NCBI RefSeq assembly: GCF_009720625.1
Contig: NZ_CP046266.1
Location: forward strand, 5,189,501 to 5,253,500
Source of the DNA: Metabacillus sediminilitoris
GTDB lineage: Bacteria; Bacillota; Bacilli; Bacillales; Bacillaceae
Reading direction: 5' to 3'
DNA: 64,000 nt
The notes below the pieces were generated by a model. That model had not been told where the DNA came from and ran no database searches. It saw only the letters and a list, made by a program, of their open reading frames with translations. The position numbers and the translations under genes are program-made. Positions 53,282 to 62,052 of the stretch are shown here, piece after piece (the stretch's first letter is position 1; each line of letters begins with the position of its first letter).

Positions 53282-54517
53282 TTAGTTTTTTTTGAAAAGT
53301 TCATCCATTCTATTTAACAACTTATTTTTATCAAAATTTTCCTTATAATAATCAATTGCGTTTCTTGACATCCTTTGTAATTCTTCCGAAGACATTAAAA
53401 CCAAATTCCGAATATTTTCAGCAAGTTGCTTTGCATCTCCAGCATCACTACAAATACCTGCTTTAGCCTTATTTATAACATTTTGTATTTCTCCATCAGC
53501 CGAAACTATTACAGGGATCCCACAGGCTAAACAAGATTGTGTTTTTGCAGGTAAGGTTATAGAAAATACTTTACTTTTAGAAAGACTTATTAATGTTGCA
53601 TCACATACTGCCATGAACTCTGGAATTCTCGTGGCAGGCTGTTTAGATATAAAATTAAACATATCTGAAACATCAAATTCGTTAACTAGATTTATTAATG
53701 AATTTTTATAACGTCCATCTCCAACTATATTAAATCGAACCTTCATGCTATTATTCTTTAAAATGTGTGCTACTTCAGGTAGTATATTCAAACCTTGTGC
53801 AACACCAATATTACCTGCAAAAATAATATTAAATGCATCATCTTGAGGAATTTCTGATACTGATACATTATCTTTATCAACAGGAACATAAAAATCCTCA
53901 GCATATTGAGGCCAAAATTCTAATTTATCTAGCTCCACACCACGCATATTAATAGCTTCTATAAAACTCTTTGAGGAAGTAAATATTCTATTACAACGTC
54001 TATATATATAATCAACCATTTTTCCGATTATATTTAAAATACGCTCATTTTTAATCCCCGCAACAATTTCTACGTTTTCAGGCCATAAGTCAGTAACATA
54101 CAGATAACATGGTATCCTTCTGTTTTTTGCATACCATACACCCGGAAGTGCTTGAGTCATCGGAGAAACTTCATATATAAAAACAAAATCAGCCTTTATT
54201 TTTGTGAATAAACTCCAGAAAAAGCCAGAAGCTACAAAGGATAAATAATTTAATGCAAGCATTATTGGATTATTACCTCTTGGAATAAGTGGAATCCTAA
54301 TAATCTCTATACCTTTATATATTTCTTTTCTTTTCTTAAATAATCCATATCCATCATAATACTTGCCTTGAGGGTAGTTTGGAATACCAGTAATCACTGT
54401 TACTTTATAACCTCTTTTAACCCATTCTGTACAAATATCATTAATACGAAATTGTTCAGGATAGAAATATTGTGCTACAACCAATATATGTTTTTTCAAA
54501 TCCCTTTCACCCTTCAT
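53282..54517 (-). CDS. WbuB-like glycosyltransferase (GT4), probable L-FucNAc/L-QuiNAc transferase
   Basis: A 411-residue GT4 enzyme: VVAQYFYPEQFRINDICTEWV, GIPNYPQGKYYDGYG, YVTDLWPENVEIVAGI, IFAGNIGVAQGLNILPEV and TLPAKTQSCLACGIPVI. This wording is typical of WbuB/CapL-like transferases that use N-acetyl-L-fucosamine-type donors, which fits the L-sugar module immediately downstream. ATG at 54517 follows GAGGAG that spans the previous stop codon, so translation is coupled. Confidence 0.85.
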   Translation of the reverse strand: MKGERDLKKHILVVAQYFYPEQFRINDICTEWVKRGYKVTVITGIPNYPQGKYYDGYGLFKKRKEIYKGIEIIRIPLIPRGNNPIMLALNYLSFVASGFFWSLFTKIKADFVFIYEVSPMTQALPGVWYAKNRRIPCYLYVTDLWPENVEIVAGIKNERILNIIGKMVDYIYRRCNRIFTSSKSFIEAINMRGVELDKLEFWPQYAEDFYVPVDKDNVSVSEIPQDDAFNIIFAGNIGVAQGLNILPEVAHILKNNSMKVRFNIVGDGRYKNSLINLVNEFDVSDMFNFISKQPATRIPEFMAVCDATLISLSKSKVFSITLPAKTQSCLACGIPVIVSADGEIQNVINKAKAGICSDAGDAKQLAENIRNLVLMSSEELQRMSRNAIDYYKENFDKNKLLNRMDELFKKN

Positions 54518-54519
54518 CT

Positions 54520-55377
54520 TTACTCCTCAGTTAATTCAATTGTTTTCTTAAGATTATTTATTTGATAATTTCCCTTATAATCACTCATACTTTTTTCATA
54601 AATTAAATTGCCAAAAACCTTATTTATTAACCCAATTTTCATCCCCGCAACTTTAAAAAAAGGATTGAAAACTTTCGTTAGTTTAATCTTCTTTCCATAA
54701 ATCTCAGCAATCAATCTGACCATTTCACTTGTTTTAACATACTCCCGATTTTGTGGAAAGAATAATCCACTCTCTTCATTGTCAATCATTAGCCTAATAA
54801 ATTCACAAAGATTATCTATATGAAGCATACTGCGTTGATTATCTATATCTGGAAAGATCGGTAGTTTTCGAGCAATTTTTGCCAACTTGGAATAATTCCC
54901 TTTAGATCCTTTACCATAAATCATTGGAGGTCTAATAATAGCGATTTTAAAATTATCACTCTCTAAAGGCTTGATAGCCTCTTCTGCCTGCAATTTACTA
55001 TTACCATAAAAGTTACTTGGAGTAGGTACTGTATTTTTATCAATGACTTTTTTATCTCTACTACTATCACCATATACAATTATACTGCTCATAAAAATAA
55101 ACTGCTTTACACCTTCACCTTTGGCCTTTTTAGCAAATTCTATTGTAAGGTCACGATTTACTTTGTAATACATCTCTTCCATTTTAGGATCTGAAGAAAC
55201 ATGTGCTATCCCTGCTACATGAAACACAACATCATATCCCGAGCAATCCTTTTCCTTCCATGAATCATCTCTTAAACTTATAGAATCTATTGAGTATTTT
55301 TCAGGATATTCGCCAAGCCATCTCTCCAAACTCATACCTACATAGCTGTTCTTTCCTGTAATAAGTATTTTTTTCAT
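54520..55377 (-). CDS. NAD-dependent epimerase/dehydratase (CapN-like 4-keto-reductase)
   Basis: A 285-residue SDR: ILITGKNSYVGMSLERWL, VVFHVAGIAHVSSDPKM, FIFMSSIIVYG, FYGNSKLQAEEAI with the Tyr-x-x-x-Lys pair, and IRPPMIYGKGSKGNYSKL. Its start overlaps the sugar-transferase stop as ATGA. In the S. aureus type 5/8 clusters CapN reduces the CapD product to UDP-D-FucNAc, which CapM loads on the lipid carrier; the same order and pairing are seen here. Whether the product is D-FucNAc or D-QuiNAc cannot be read from sequence. Confidence 0.83.
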   Translation of the reverse strand: MKKILITGKNSYVGMSLERWLGEYPEKYSIDSISLRDDSWKEKDCSGYDVVFHVAGIAHVSSDPKMEEMYYKVNRDLTIEFAKKAKGEGVKQFIFMSSIIVYGDSSRDKKVIDKNTVPTPSNFYGNSKLQAEEAIKPLESDNFKIAIIRPPMIYGKGSKGNYSKLAKIARKLPIFPDIDNQRSMLHIDNLCEFIRLMIDNEESGLFFPQNREYVKTSEMVRLIAEIYGKKIKLTKVFNPFFKVAGMKIGLINKVFGNLIYEKSMSDYKGNYQINNLKKTIELTEE

Positions 55378-56003
55378 TTAGAAATGCTCTCCTTATTGCT
55401 CACAACTTCCTTTTTAGCTCCAGTTCCACCTTCAACAACCCCGTCACTTTTTAAAACACTAATTATAGTCCCAAAGAAGCACATAATATCCATTAAGAAG
55501 CCAATGCCCTTAACATACTCTCCATCCAACTTTGCCTTAATCTCAATAGGGAGTTCATCCCTTCCATTAATCTGTGCCCAACCAGTTAATCCAGGAGGCA
55601 CATCATTAGCACCATATTTATCACGTTCTGCAATCAAATCATACTGATTCCATAAAGCAGGACGAGGACCGATAATGCTCATCTGACCAACAAAGATGTT
55701 CCAAATTTGAGGTAGTTCATCTAATGAAGTCTTTCTAAGGAACTTACCTACCCTAGTAATATATTGTTCAGGGTTCCCTAATAAATGAGTAGGAGTATCC
55801 TTGGGCGTATCTATTCTCATAGTACGGAACTTTAAAATTTTAAAATGAGTTTTATGAAGACCGACACGCTTTTGTTTAAATAACACCGGACCCCTTGAAT
55901 CCAACTTAATAGCTATAATAAGAATTAATAATATCGGTGATAAAACAATTATTCCTATTAGAGAAAGAATGATATCTATCAATCTTTTTATCTTCAAATA
56001 CAT
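55374..56003 (-). CDS. Initiating sugar transferase (CapM/PglC-like)
   Basis: A 209-residue polyprenyl-phosphate sugar-1-phosphate transferase. One membrane/re-entrant helix (about 10-35) precedes the family core: DSRGPVLFKQKRVGLHKTHF, ILKFRTMRIDTP, RTSLDELPQIWNIFVGQMS and GPRPALWNQYD, followed by GLTGWAQINGRDELP. The Asp-Glu pair in DELPQ is catalytic. It starts repeat-unit synthesis by transferring a phospho-sugar to undecaprenyl phosphate. The small size matches PglC/CapM rather than WbaP. Confidence 0.9.
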   Translation of the reverse strand: MYLKIKRLIDIILSLIGIIVLSPILLILIIAIKLDSRGPVLFKQKRVGLHKTHFKILKFRTMRIDTPKDTPTHLLGNPEQYITRVGKFLRKTSLDELPQIWNIFVGQMSIIGPRPALWNQYDLIAERDKYGANDVPPGLTGWAQINGRDELPIEIKAKLDGEYVKGIGFLMDIMCFFGTIISVLKSDGVVEGGTGAKKEVVSNKESISK

Positions 56004-56200
56004 GCATGTAACACTCCTTGAATAGTTATTGAGTAAATTAGTGCTAAATGGATTTCTCCTTATCCAACCAACAATCTCACTTACTTCAAACTTTTAACTA
56101 TATAATTTGTAGCGAATCCATCAATCACAAAAAGAGACACTCCTACTATCATCACGATTTAGTCTCCATCGTACAGGTAAGGAGATATCACCTAAATATA

Positions 56201-56395
56201 CTACCACCACAAATCATGCCCTAATCCTTTTGGTACATTCTTACAAATATAATATATATCAACCTTTGAAGACTTATTAATCTCTTTCAAAAAAATTAAA
56301 CCTTCTTTTGTGAACAAATCATACTCAAGCTCAAACGAGTTATCAAAATTATCTTCATTATCAACAATAGATAGTAACTCTTTAGGCTGTCGCAA
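56201..56395 (-). pseudogene. Unidentified acidic gene remnant in the CapD-CapM gap
   Basis: A minus-strand frame, open also upstream of its first possible start (YLLFQLQDLGTDFYLRQPKE), continues LLSIVDNEDNFDN and ends PKGLGHDLWW. No ribosome site is seen. It reads as protein but is not recognised; it is probably left from an earlier gene in this 470-bp gap. The rest of 56004-56200 and 56396-56472 is empty. Confidence 0.3.
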
Positions 56396-56472
56396 ATAAA
56401 AATCTGTCCCTAAGTCCTGCAGCTGAAATAATAGATATCCTTACCTTTTGCAACTAAAGAACAGCACAACAA

Positions 56473-58293
56473 TTAATTCGCACTTTTTACTAACAAATCT
56501 TCATTTTTATTAGCTAACCCTAATACATACTCACGAATATATTCCACATCAAAACTTTCATAATTCTCAATCAAAGTCTTCACTCGCTCATACTCAAACC
56601 CAACCGTTTTCCCAACAAAAATCTTTGGAAACACAGCCTCACTATGAACTTCATTCTCACCAAGAAGCTCCTCAAACATCTTTTCACCTGGTCTAATCCC
56701 AGCAAACTTAATCCCAATTTCATCAACTGTATAACCTGATAGTTTAATAAGATTTTCCGCCAAATCAACAATCTTTACAGGCTCACCCATATCAAGGACA
56801 AAAATCTCGCCACCGCGGGCAAGTGCCCCAGCTTGCATCACTAAACGTGATGCTTCAGGAATTGTCATAAAATACCTCGTCATTTCAGGATGTGTCACTG
56901 TAACTGGTCCACCAGCATGTATTTGCTTTTTAAACAGCGGAATAACACTACCACGGCTACCAAGTACATTTCCAAATCGAACAGCAACAAATTTCGTATC
57001 ACTATGCTTATTCAATTCCTGAATTACCATCTCCGCAATCCGCTTTGTAGAACCCATCACATTCGTTGGATTCACTGCTTTGTCAGATGAAACAAGTACA
57101 AAAGTACCAACTCCAAACGTATCCGCAGCCTCTGCCACATTCTTCGTCCCAATTACATTATTTTTTACAGCTTCCTTTGGATTATATTCCATCAAAGGTA
57201 CATGTTTATGAGCCGCTGCATGATACACAACATCTGGTCTATGATATTCCATTACTTCAAATATTCTATTTCGATCTTGTACATCGGCAATAATTGGAAT
57301 GATTTCAACTTCATCTTTAACTTGATTTCTTAACTCCATATCAATACTATAAATAGAATTTTCACCATGGCCTAAAAGCAATAATTTCTTCGGCTTAAAT
57401 TTACTTACTTGCCTACAAATCTCCGAACCAATGGAGCCACCAGCTCCTGTCACAAGAATCGTCTTTCCAGTCAGTTTCTTCGAAATACTTTGAATATCTA
57501 ATTCTACTGGATCACGCCCTAATAAATCTTCCACCTGAACATCACGGAATTGATTCACTGCTACTTTTCCTGTAACAATATCCTCAATCATTGGCATAAT
57601 TTTCGTTTGTGCGTTAGTTTTACTACACTCTTGAAAAATTCTTTGAATTTCATGTTTACTAAGTGACGGAATCGCAATGATAATATGATCAATCTCATTG
57701 TTTTCAACAATTTTAGGAATATCCTCTGACTTCCCTAAAACTGTCACACCATATATTTGAAGCTTCTGCTTTGAAAAATCGTCATCAACAAAAGCAACTG
57801 GTTTTAGTTCACTATCGTTATTTTTTAACAATTGACGAACAAGCATTGTACCAGCTGAACCTGCTCCAACAATAAGTGCTTTCTTTTTCTTTACGTCCGA
57901 CTTAATAATCCTTGCTCTAACAATTCTCCAAGAGAACCTTGACCCTCCTATTAAACACATATGTAAAAGCCATGTGATAAATAGAACTCGAACATAAATG
58001 TGACCATTTACAATTAACTGCACTCCAGCAGCTGTGACGATCGAGTAAGTTATAGCCTTTACAATCGTTACAAGTTCACCAACACTCGCATATTCCCATG
58101 CCTTATGGTATAAACGATAAATAAATGCAAACACATGATGACTAAAAAGTAAGGTTAAAGAACTAATAACCAGCAATTGTAAATTATAAAAACTAAAATA
58201 AGGATTTAAAATATAATAGCCGATATAGATTGAGAACAAGACAATGATTGAATCCATCCCCATCAGAAGTGACATCCGTTTAGAATAACTCAA
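56473..58293 (-). CDS. Membrane UDP-GlcNAc 4,6-dehydratase (CapD/EpsC-like)
   Basis: A 606-residue protein with four N-terminal membrane segments (to about residue 130), a first Rossmann domain (ALIVGAGSAGTMLVRQLL, 140-260), and the catalytic SDR domain (from about 285): ILVTGAGGSIGSEICRQV, HAAAHKHVPLMEYNPKEAV, LVSSDKAVNPTNVMGSTKR, where Met replaces Tyr as usual for CapD/WbpM, RFGNVLGSRGSVIPLF and THPEMTRYFMTIPEA. Its length equals S. aureus CapD-type enzymes. It makes the 4-keto-6-deoxy intermediate for the CapN-like reductase. Confidence 0.92.
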   Translation of the reverse strand: MSYSKRMSLLMGMDSIIVLFSIYIGYYILNPYFSFYNLQLLVISSLTLLFSHHVFAFIYRLYHKAWEYASVGELVTIVKAITYSIVTAAGVQLIVNGHIYVRVLFITWLLHMCLIGGSRFSWRIVRARIIKSDVKKKKALIVGAGSAGTMLVRQLLKNNDSELKPVAFVDDDFSKQKLQIYGVTVLGKSEDIPKIVENNEIDHIIIAIPSLSKHEIQRIFQECSKTNAQTKIMPMIEDIVTGKVAVNQFRDVQVEDLLGRDPVELDIQSISKKLTGKTILVTGAGGSIGSEICRQVSKFKPKKLLLLGHGENSIYSIDMELRNQVKDEVEIIPIIADVQDRNRIFEVMEYHRPDVVYHAAAHKHVPLMEYNPKEAVKNNVIGTKNVAEAADTFGVGTFVLVSSDKAVNPTNVMGSTKRIAEMVIQELNKHSDTKFVAVRFGNVLGSRGSVIPLFKKQIHAGGPVTVTHPEMTRYFMTIPEASRLVMQAGALARGGEIFVLDMGEPVKIVDLAENLIKLSGYTVDEIGIKFAGIRPGEKMFEELLGENEVHSEAVFPKIFVGKTVGFEYERVKTLIENYESFDVEYIREYVLGLANKNEDLLVKSAN

Positions 58294-58339
58294 TTTTTAC
58301 CCCTTCTTTACACAAATTTTTTTCAATGAAATATCTAAT

Positions 58340-58392
58340 TAAAGCACACAATATTTATGTGTTTTAATTAGACATCTATCATAAAATGTCTA
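58340..58392 (-). terminator. Two adjacent AT-rich hairpins
   Basis: TTAGACAT..ATGTCTAA and AATTAAAGCACA..TGTGTTTTAATT follow the stop of the 47-codon ORF on the minus strand, with T/A-rich flanks. They may partially terminate transcription inside the operon. Confidence 0.4.
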
Positions 58393-58533
58393 ATTATTTT
58401 CATCTCTTATCCTTTTATTAATTACATCATTTATTATCTTTTGAATGGAGATCAATTTATCTAACGGTGCGTCTTGATAAATATAACGAATTGTTTTTTG
58501 TATCGTTTTTGGTAAATCTTTAAAGCTATTCAT
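58390..58533 (-). CDS. Small hypothetical protein between capD- and capC-like genes (47 residues)
   Basis: ATG at 58533 is preceded by GGGGTAAAAG. The 47-residue product (MNSFKDLPKTIQKTIRYIYQ, then DAPLDKLISIQKIINDVINK) is a helical basic-acidic peptide without membrane segment. The good ribosome site and ordered composition suggest a real gene. It lies between the phosphatase and dehydratase genes, so a regulatory role in polysaccharide synthesis is conceivable, but I recognise no family. Confidence 0.5.
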   Translation of the reverse strand: MNSFKDLPKTIQKTIRYIYQDAPLDKLISIQKIINDVINKRIRDENN

Positions 58534-58661
58534 CTTTTACCCCACTCCACAATTAGTAATTAAAGAAGTTAGCTAAAATCACCTTATCAGTTCACATTTT
58601 ACTAAAACTAAGTACAAGTGATTTTTGATTTGATACTAACTTAGAAATCACTAACCAAAAA

Positions 58662-59426
58662 TCAGAAAAACCCTAAAAACTTCCTACGCTTAATTTGACT
58701 TGGCTCTTGATTATAAACAGCCTGTCCTTTAATTAGAAGTTCAGCATTTTCTTGAAAATAATACACCGCCTGACTACCAAACTCTTTCTCTATCTCAGAA
58801 ATCGATTCCCTAATTTTAAAGCTTCTATTAGAAACATTGTGTGCATCTGAAGCTAAAAAATGAGTCAAGTTAGCGTCTATCAAATCTAGCGAAAATTTTT
58901 TAATCTTTTTTCCAAAGTGTCCTGTTATACTTCCTGCGGTAACTTGTGTTAGTGCACCTTTTTTTACAAGATTAAGCAGTTTGTTCGGATTCTCCATAAT
59001 CTCTGCATTTCTTTCTGGATGCACGATCACTGGCGTCAATCCCTGCAACTGTACATCAAACAAGAGTTTCTCCGTATACCTTGGGACATGACCCGAAGGC
59101 AATTCCACAAAGATGTAGTTTAAGTTATTAAGAGTGAGGATTTCACCTTTTTCAAGATTCTCTAATAACTCACCAAAGATTCGTGTTTCTTGTCCCGGTA
59201 AAACTTCCAACGGTATTTTCTTATTCGAAAATAAACTATTAAGCTCTAATACTCTATCTATAATATCTTGCTTTTTATTAACATACTTCCCATTCTGATG
59301 ATGAGGTGTTGCAATTATTTTCGTGATCCCTTCGTTTACAGCCTGTTTTGCCATCTCTATTGAATCTTCGATGGACTGAGCACCATCGTCTACACCAGGG
59401 AGAATATGACTATGAATATCGATCAT
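58662..59426 (-). CDS. CapC/YwqE-like tyrosine-protein phosphatase (PHP family)
   Basis: A 254-residue metal-dependent PHP phosphatase. ATG at 59426 is used because GGGGTAGG precedes it and the protein then begins with the metal site MIDIHSHILPGVDDGA. Further metal ligands are in TPHHQNGKY, PGQETRIFGEL, VIVHPERNAEI and FLASDAHN. It dephosphorylates the tyrosine cluster of the CapB-like kinase and thereby controls polymer length. It is third in the operon; a C-rich/G-rich hairpin (59513-59530) separates it from the kinase gene. Confidence 0.92.
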   Translation of the reverse strand: MIDIHSHILPGVDDGAQSIEDSIEMAKQAVNEGITKIIATPHHQNGKYVNKKQDIIDRVLELNSLFSNKKIPLEVLPGQETRIFGELLENLEKGEILTLNNLNYIFVELPSGHVPRYTEKLLFDVQLQGLTPVIVHPERNAEIMENPNKLLNLVKKGALTQVTAGSITGHFGKKIKKFSLDLIDANLTHFLASDAHNVSNRSFKIRESISEIEKEFGSQAVYYFQENAELLIKGQAVYNQEPSQIKRRKFLGFF

Positions 59427-59512
59427 TTTACCTACCCCAACTTGATAATTTTGGCATTTTATCGTACTTTTTACCCAAAAATTCGACATGAACTAAGCTT
59501 AACATCATGAAT

Positions 59513-59530
59513 CCCCCAAGAAAAGGGGGG
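59513..59530 (-). other. C5/G6 hairpin between kinase and phosphatase genes
   Basis: CCCCC (59513-59517) faces GGGGGG (59525-59530) with a seven-base loop, 95 bp before the phosphatase start. No T run follows. It may modulate the kinase to phosphatase ratio. Confidence 0.35.
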
Positions 59531-59548
59531 TAAATTGTCGAAACGTGA

Positions 59549-60250
59549 CTATTTTCCCCCGTAGTAATAATAATACTGACTGTCTTGAACTTTCTTATTG
59601 TTTAATACAACACCTATTATTTTCGCTTTTGCACTTTCAAGAAGTTCCTTTGCTTTCTTCGCAGAATCGATTTCTGTTTTACCGCTGCTAACAACAAGTA
59701 CAACCCCATCAGCTAGATTTGACAATACTTGCGCATCTGTTACAGCTAATACTGGTGGTGAATCAAGGATGATGACATCATACTCATTCTTTGCAAGCTC
59801 AAATAAAGCATTCATTCCTCTTGATCCAAGTAACTCTGAAGGATTTGGTGGAATCGGACCACTTGACAATACCCAAAGATTTTCTTGATCTGTAGTTTTC
59901 ACTGCTTCATCAAGTGATGCTTGTCTTGTTAATACATTTGATAAACCAACGTGGTTCTCAGTACGGAACGTATAATGTACTGTTGGTTTCCTTAAATCTG
60001 CATCAATTAATAACACACGTTTACCCTGCTGCGCGAAGACAACGGCTAAGTTTGCTGTTGTTGTTGATTTCCCTTCAGCTGGACCAGCAGAGGTAACAAT
60101 GATTGTTTGCAGCTCTTCATCAACACTGGAAAACTGGATATTCGTACGGACAGTACGGAATTGCTCTGCGATTGGTGATTTTGGATTTGTTAATGAGATT
60201 AAACTTCTGTTTTGCAATTGAAAAATCTTCTGTCTATCTTTACGAGCCAA
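59549..60250 (-). CDS. CapB/YwqD-like bacterial tyrosine kinase
   Basis: A BY-kinase of about 233 residues. TTG at 60250 is preferred: AGAGGTGA stands just upstream, inside the end of the capA-like gene. Walker A is SAGPAEGKST (about 54-63), Walker A' VLLIDADLRKP and Walker B VIILDSPPVL. The C-terminal tyrosine cluster is QYYYYYGGK, the autophosphorylation site. It needs the cytoplasmic tail of the CapA-like membrane partner for activity, as in other Gram-positive two-part systems. Confidence 0.93.
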   Translation of the reverse strand: MARKDRQKIFQLQNRSLISLTNPKSPIAEQFRTVRTNIQFSSVDEELQTIIVTSAGPAEGKSTTTANLAVVFAQQGKRVLLIDADLRKPTVHYTFRTENHVGLSNVLTRQASLDEAVKTTDQENLWVLSSGPIPPNPSELLGSRGMNALFELAKNEYDVIILDSPPVLAVTDAQVLSNLADGVVLVVSSGKTEIDSAKKAKELLESAKAKIIGVVLNNKKVQDSQYYYYYGGK

Positions 60251-60986
60251 CTGACTCACCTCTTGTTCCATTAAACTTTACTTTAATAGCTTGCGGATTT
60301 AATTCGCCTTCCATATTAATCTTTGTAATCGCACCTAATACTGGAAGCCCTAGTTGATTTTCAATATCCTGCTCTGTTTTGATTGTGTTATCAAGGTATT
60401 CAAGTAAGAACGCTATACCTACACCTGCCATTAAACCAACGACTAATGCAATGGCCATATTTAACACTGGTTGTGGTTTGATTGGTGATGGATCCTCGCC
60501 AATTTGTGCTTGTGTTAAAACTGTTACATTATCTACATTCATAATTTTTGAAATTTCAGTTTGAAACGTTTTGGCAATTGCGTTAGCAATGTCTGCAGCT
60601 TTTTGTGGATCTTCATTTTGAACAGTTATATTTACAACCTGTGAGTCTTGTTCACTTCCTACTGTTATTAATTCATTAAGTGCTACAGCTGACATATCTA
60701 ATTTTTCTTGGTTAATCACTTTATCTAAAATCGCTGGACTTTTAATAATCACGGTATATGTGTTAATTAATTGAAGGTTTGTTTGAACTTCACCTGGATT
60801 ATATACTTGTTGATCACTTTTTGATTGATTGACAAGAATTTGCGTTGAAGATTGATACATAGGTGTTAGGAGAAAATAACTAACAATTCCACTAGTGGCA
60901 GTTGCAATGGCTGTGATGATGATGATAAGTGTGAGACGTTTCTTTAAAGTCTGAAACAGCTCCTTCAAGCTGATAGTTTCTTCCAT
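60240..60986 (-). CDS. CapA/YwqC-like chain-length regulator and kinase activator (Wzz domain)
   Basis: A 248-residue membrane protein with two membrane segments (about 18-38 and 172-192) flanking an extracytoplasmic Wzz domain. PxxP-type sequence (DPSPIKPQPVLNMAIALVVG) leads into the second segment, and the short C-terminal tail should activate the CapB-like kinase. ATG at 60986 follows GGAGGTCATC. It is the first gene of the 17-kb polysaccharide operon. Confidence 0.92.
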   Translation of the reverse strand: MEETISLKELFQTLKKRLTLIIIITAIATATSGIVSYFLLTPMYQSSTQILVNQSKSDQQVYNPGEVQTNLQLINTYTVIIKSPAILDKVINQEKLDMSAVALNELITVGSEQDSQVVNITVQNEDPQKAADIANAIAKTFQTEISKIMNVDNVTVLTQAQIGEDPSPIKPQPVLNMAIALVVGLMAGVGIAFLLEYLDNTIKTEQDIENQLGLPVLGAITKINMEGELNPQAIKVKFNGTRGESVGS

Positions 60987-61032
60987 GATGACCTCCAAAA
61001 ATTTTAATCTATTATTTTAAGATGACTAGACT

Positions 61033-61056
61033 ATTATAAAGAATAAATATGTTTAT
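61033..61056 (-). promoter_or_regulatory. Likely promoter of the polysaccharide operon
   Basis: A perfect TATAAT (61033-61038 on the minus strand) lies about 47 bp before the capA-like start; the -35 is AT-rich and poor. T-rich tracts further upstream (61060-61170) suggest an activator-dependent or UP-element promoter. Confidence 0.45.
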
Positions 61057-61228
61057 ATCTACAAAAAAACAACATATTTTTACAAAAAAGGATGACTTTC
61101 TACTTGTTTTGTTTAACCGCTGAACTTATTCTATCACCTTTTTGTCAGTATTTTTACATTTTTTTTTGGGCAATTTGTACCAAATATTTCATGTAAACGC
61201 ATTCTTATATGATATAAAGCAAAAAGAC

Positions 61229-61256
61229 TGATTCAAACTTTTTTGAATCAGTCCTT
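61229..61256 (-). terminator. Terminator of the 44-residue TPEEIAR gene
   Basis: GACTGATTCAAA pairs with TTTGAATCAGTC; T tracts follow on both strands. It begins right after the stop codon and shields the capA promoter region. Confidence 0.85.
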
Positions 61257-61257
61257 T

Positions 61258-61392
61258 TTATTTTATTATCCATTCGTTGTTATCGTTACTAGTGCCCGTA
61301 TGATGATTGCTAGAATCGGAAGTGAGTAAGTAATAAGTTTTTCTTTTGTTCTCTTTTCTTGCAATTTCTTCTGGTGTAATCCAATTTGCCAT
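61258..61392 (-). CDS. Soluble TPEEIAR-motif microprotein (44 residues)
   Basis: ATG at 61392 follows AAGGGAACAAAGGGT; a longer frame exists upstream but without a site. The 44-residue product begins MANWITPEEIARKENKRKTY and has a polar tail rich in Ser, Asn and His. The W-x-TPEEIAR stretch recurs in the membrane microprotein at 62466, where it also stands at the N-terminus, so both probably bind the same partner. The promoter is flanked by TTTGTCGATA/TATCGACAAA and a perfect Spo0A-type box. No known family. Confidence 0.55.
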   Translation of the reverse strand: MANWITPEEIARKENKRKTYYLLTSDSSNHHTGTSNDNNEWIIK

Positions 61393-61416
61393 ACCCTTTG
61401 TTCCCTTGAAAATATT

Positions 61417-61467
61417 TCGACATGTTTGTCGATACATTATTCTATATCTATATAATTTATCGACAAA
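61417..61467 (-). promoter_or_regulatory. Spo0A-box-like inverted repeat around a promoter
   Basis: TATCGACAAA (61458-61467) and TTTGTCGATA (61425-61434) are perfect inverted copies, and TTTCGACA (61417-61424) matches the reversed 0A box TGTCGAAA. They surround TTGTCG-N16-TAGAAT on the minus strand. Such spacing fits control by Spo0A, but single 0A boxes are frequent by chance. Confidence 0.4.
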
Positions 61468-61775
61468 TAAATATTTTTGTTTAATAGATTGCATAACCTA
61501 TAAAACTCCATGTTGCACAGAACAAATTGACTATAAGTTTTTTTAGTATATTGAAGTAATTGATAATTATTGGAAATCCTCCTTCGACACTCTTTACAAT
61601 AATTTATAAATTATTGATTTCTTATAAAAAACAAAATATTTGATAAAAATTGAAAAATGTTGGTACGGAAAATGTATATTAAATAGGGCAAAAGATATGT
61701 CAAAAGAATGTTCGTTGATATTTTTTCAAAGAAGAATAGAGATAGTATTATTTTATGAAATAAATATTGATTAGG

Positions 61776-61806
61776 AGGCATTAGGTAACAGAGGACACTA
61801 ATGCCT
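61776..61806. terminator. Hairpin after the 70-residue gene
   Basis: AGGCATTAG (61776-61784) pairs with CTAATGCCT (61798-61806). It lies 34 bp after the minus-strand stop at 61840. The AT-rich DNA 61495-61775 shows no gene. Confidence 0.55.
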
Positions 61807-61839
61807 TTGTCATTGGATTATTAAGCATCATCTGTACGT

Positions 61840-62052
61840 TTATTTTAGATAGATCGCTAAATCCATACCGTTTACATGACTATTCCATATCTTTTTATCA
61901 ATTTTCTTTGCTTCTTTAAATTCATCAATGAATATAAGATCTGCTCCTAATAAAGCCGTTAATTGCTCCAAATTAAGTCTTTTCTTCACAGCATGATCAT
62001 CATGGTGAAAGATGACAGTGGTTTTTCCTGTGTTTGTGACACTTGTACCCAT
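61840..62052 (-). CDS. Hypothetical protein (70 residues)
   Basis: ATG at 62052 follows GGGGGCGTAAC. The 70-residue product begins MGTSVTNTGKTTVIFHHDDH and continues AVKKRLNLEQLTALLGADLI with an acidic-basic C-terminal half. The HHDDH cluster could bind metal. It has no membrane segment. The ribosome site and downstream hairpin support a real gene, but I do not recognise the family. Confidence 0.6.
   Translation of the reverse strand: MGTSVTNTGKTTVIFHHDDHAVKKRLNLEQLTALLGADLIFIDEFKEAKKIDKKIWNSHVNGMDLAIYLK

Noticed and set aside
59535..59541. Perfect Spo0A box TGTCGAA in the capsule operon
   Set aside because: A single 7-mer is expected several times by chance in 64 kb, and it lies at the end of a coding region rather than at a promoter.
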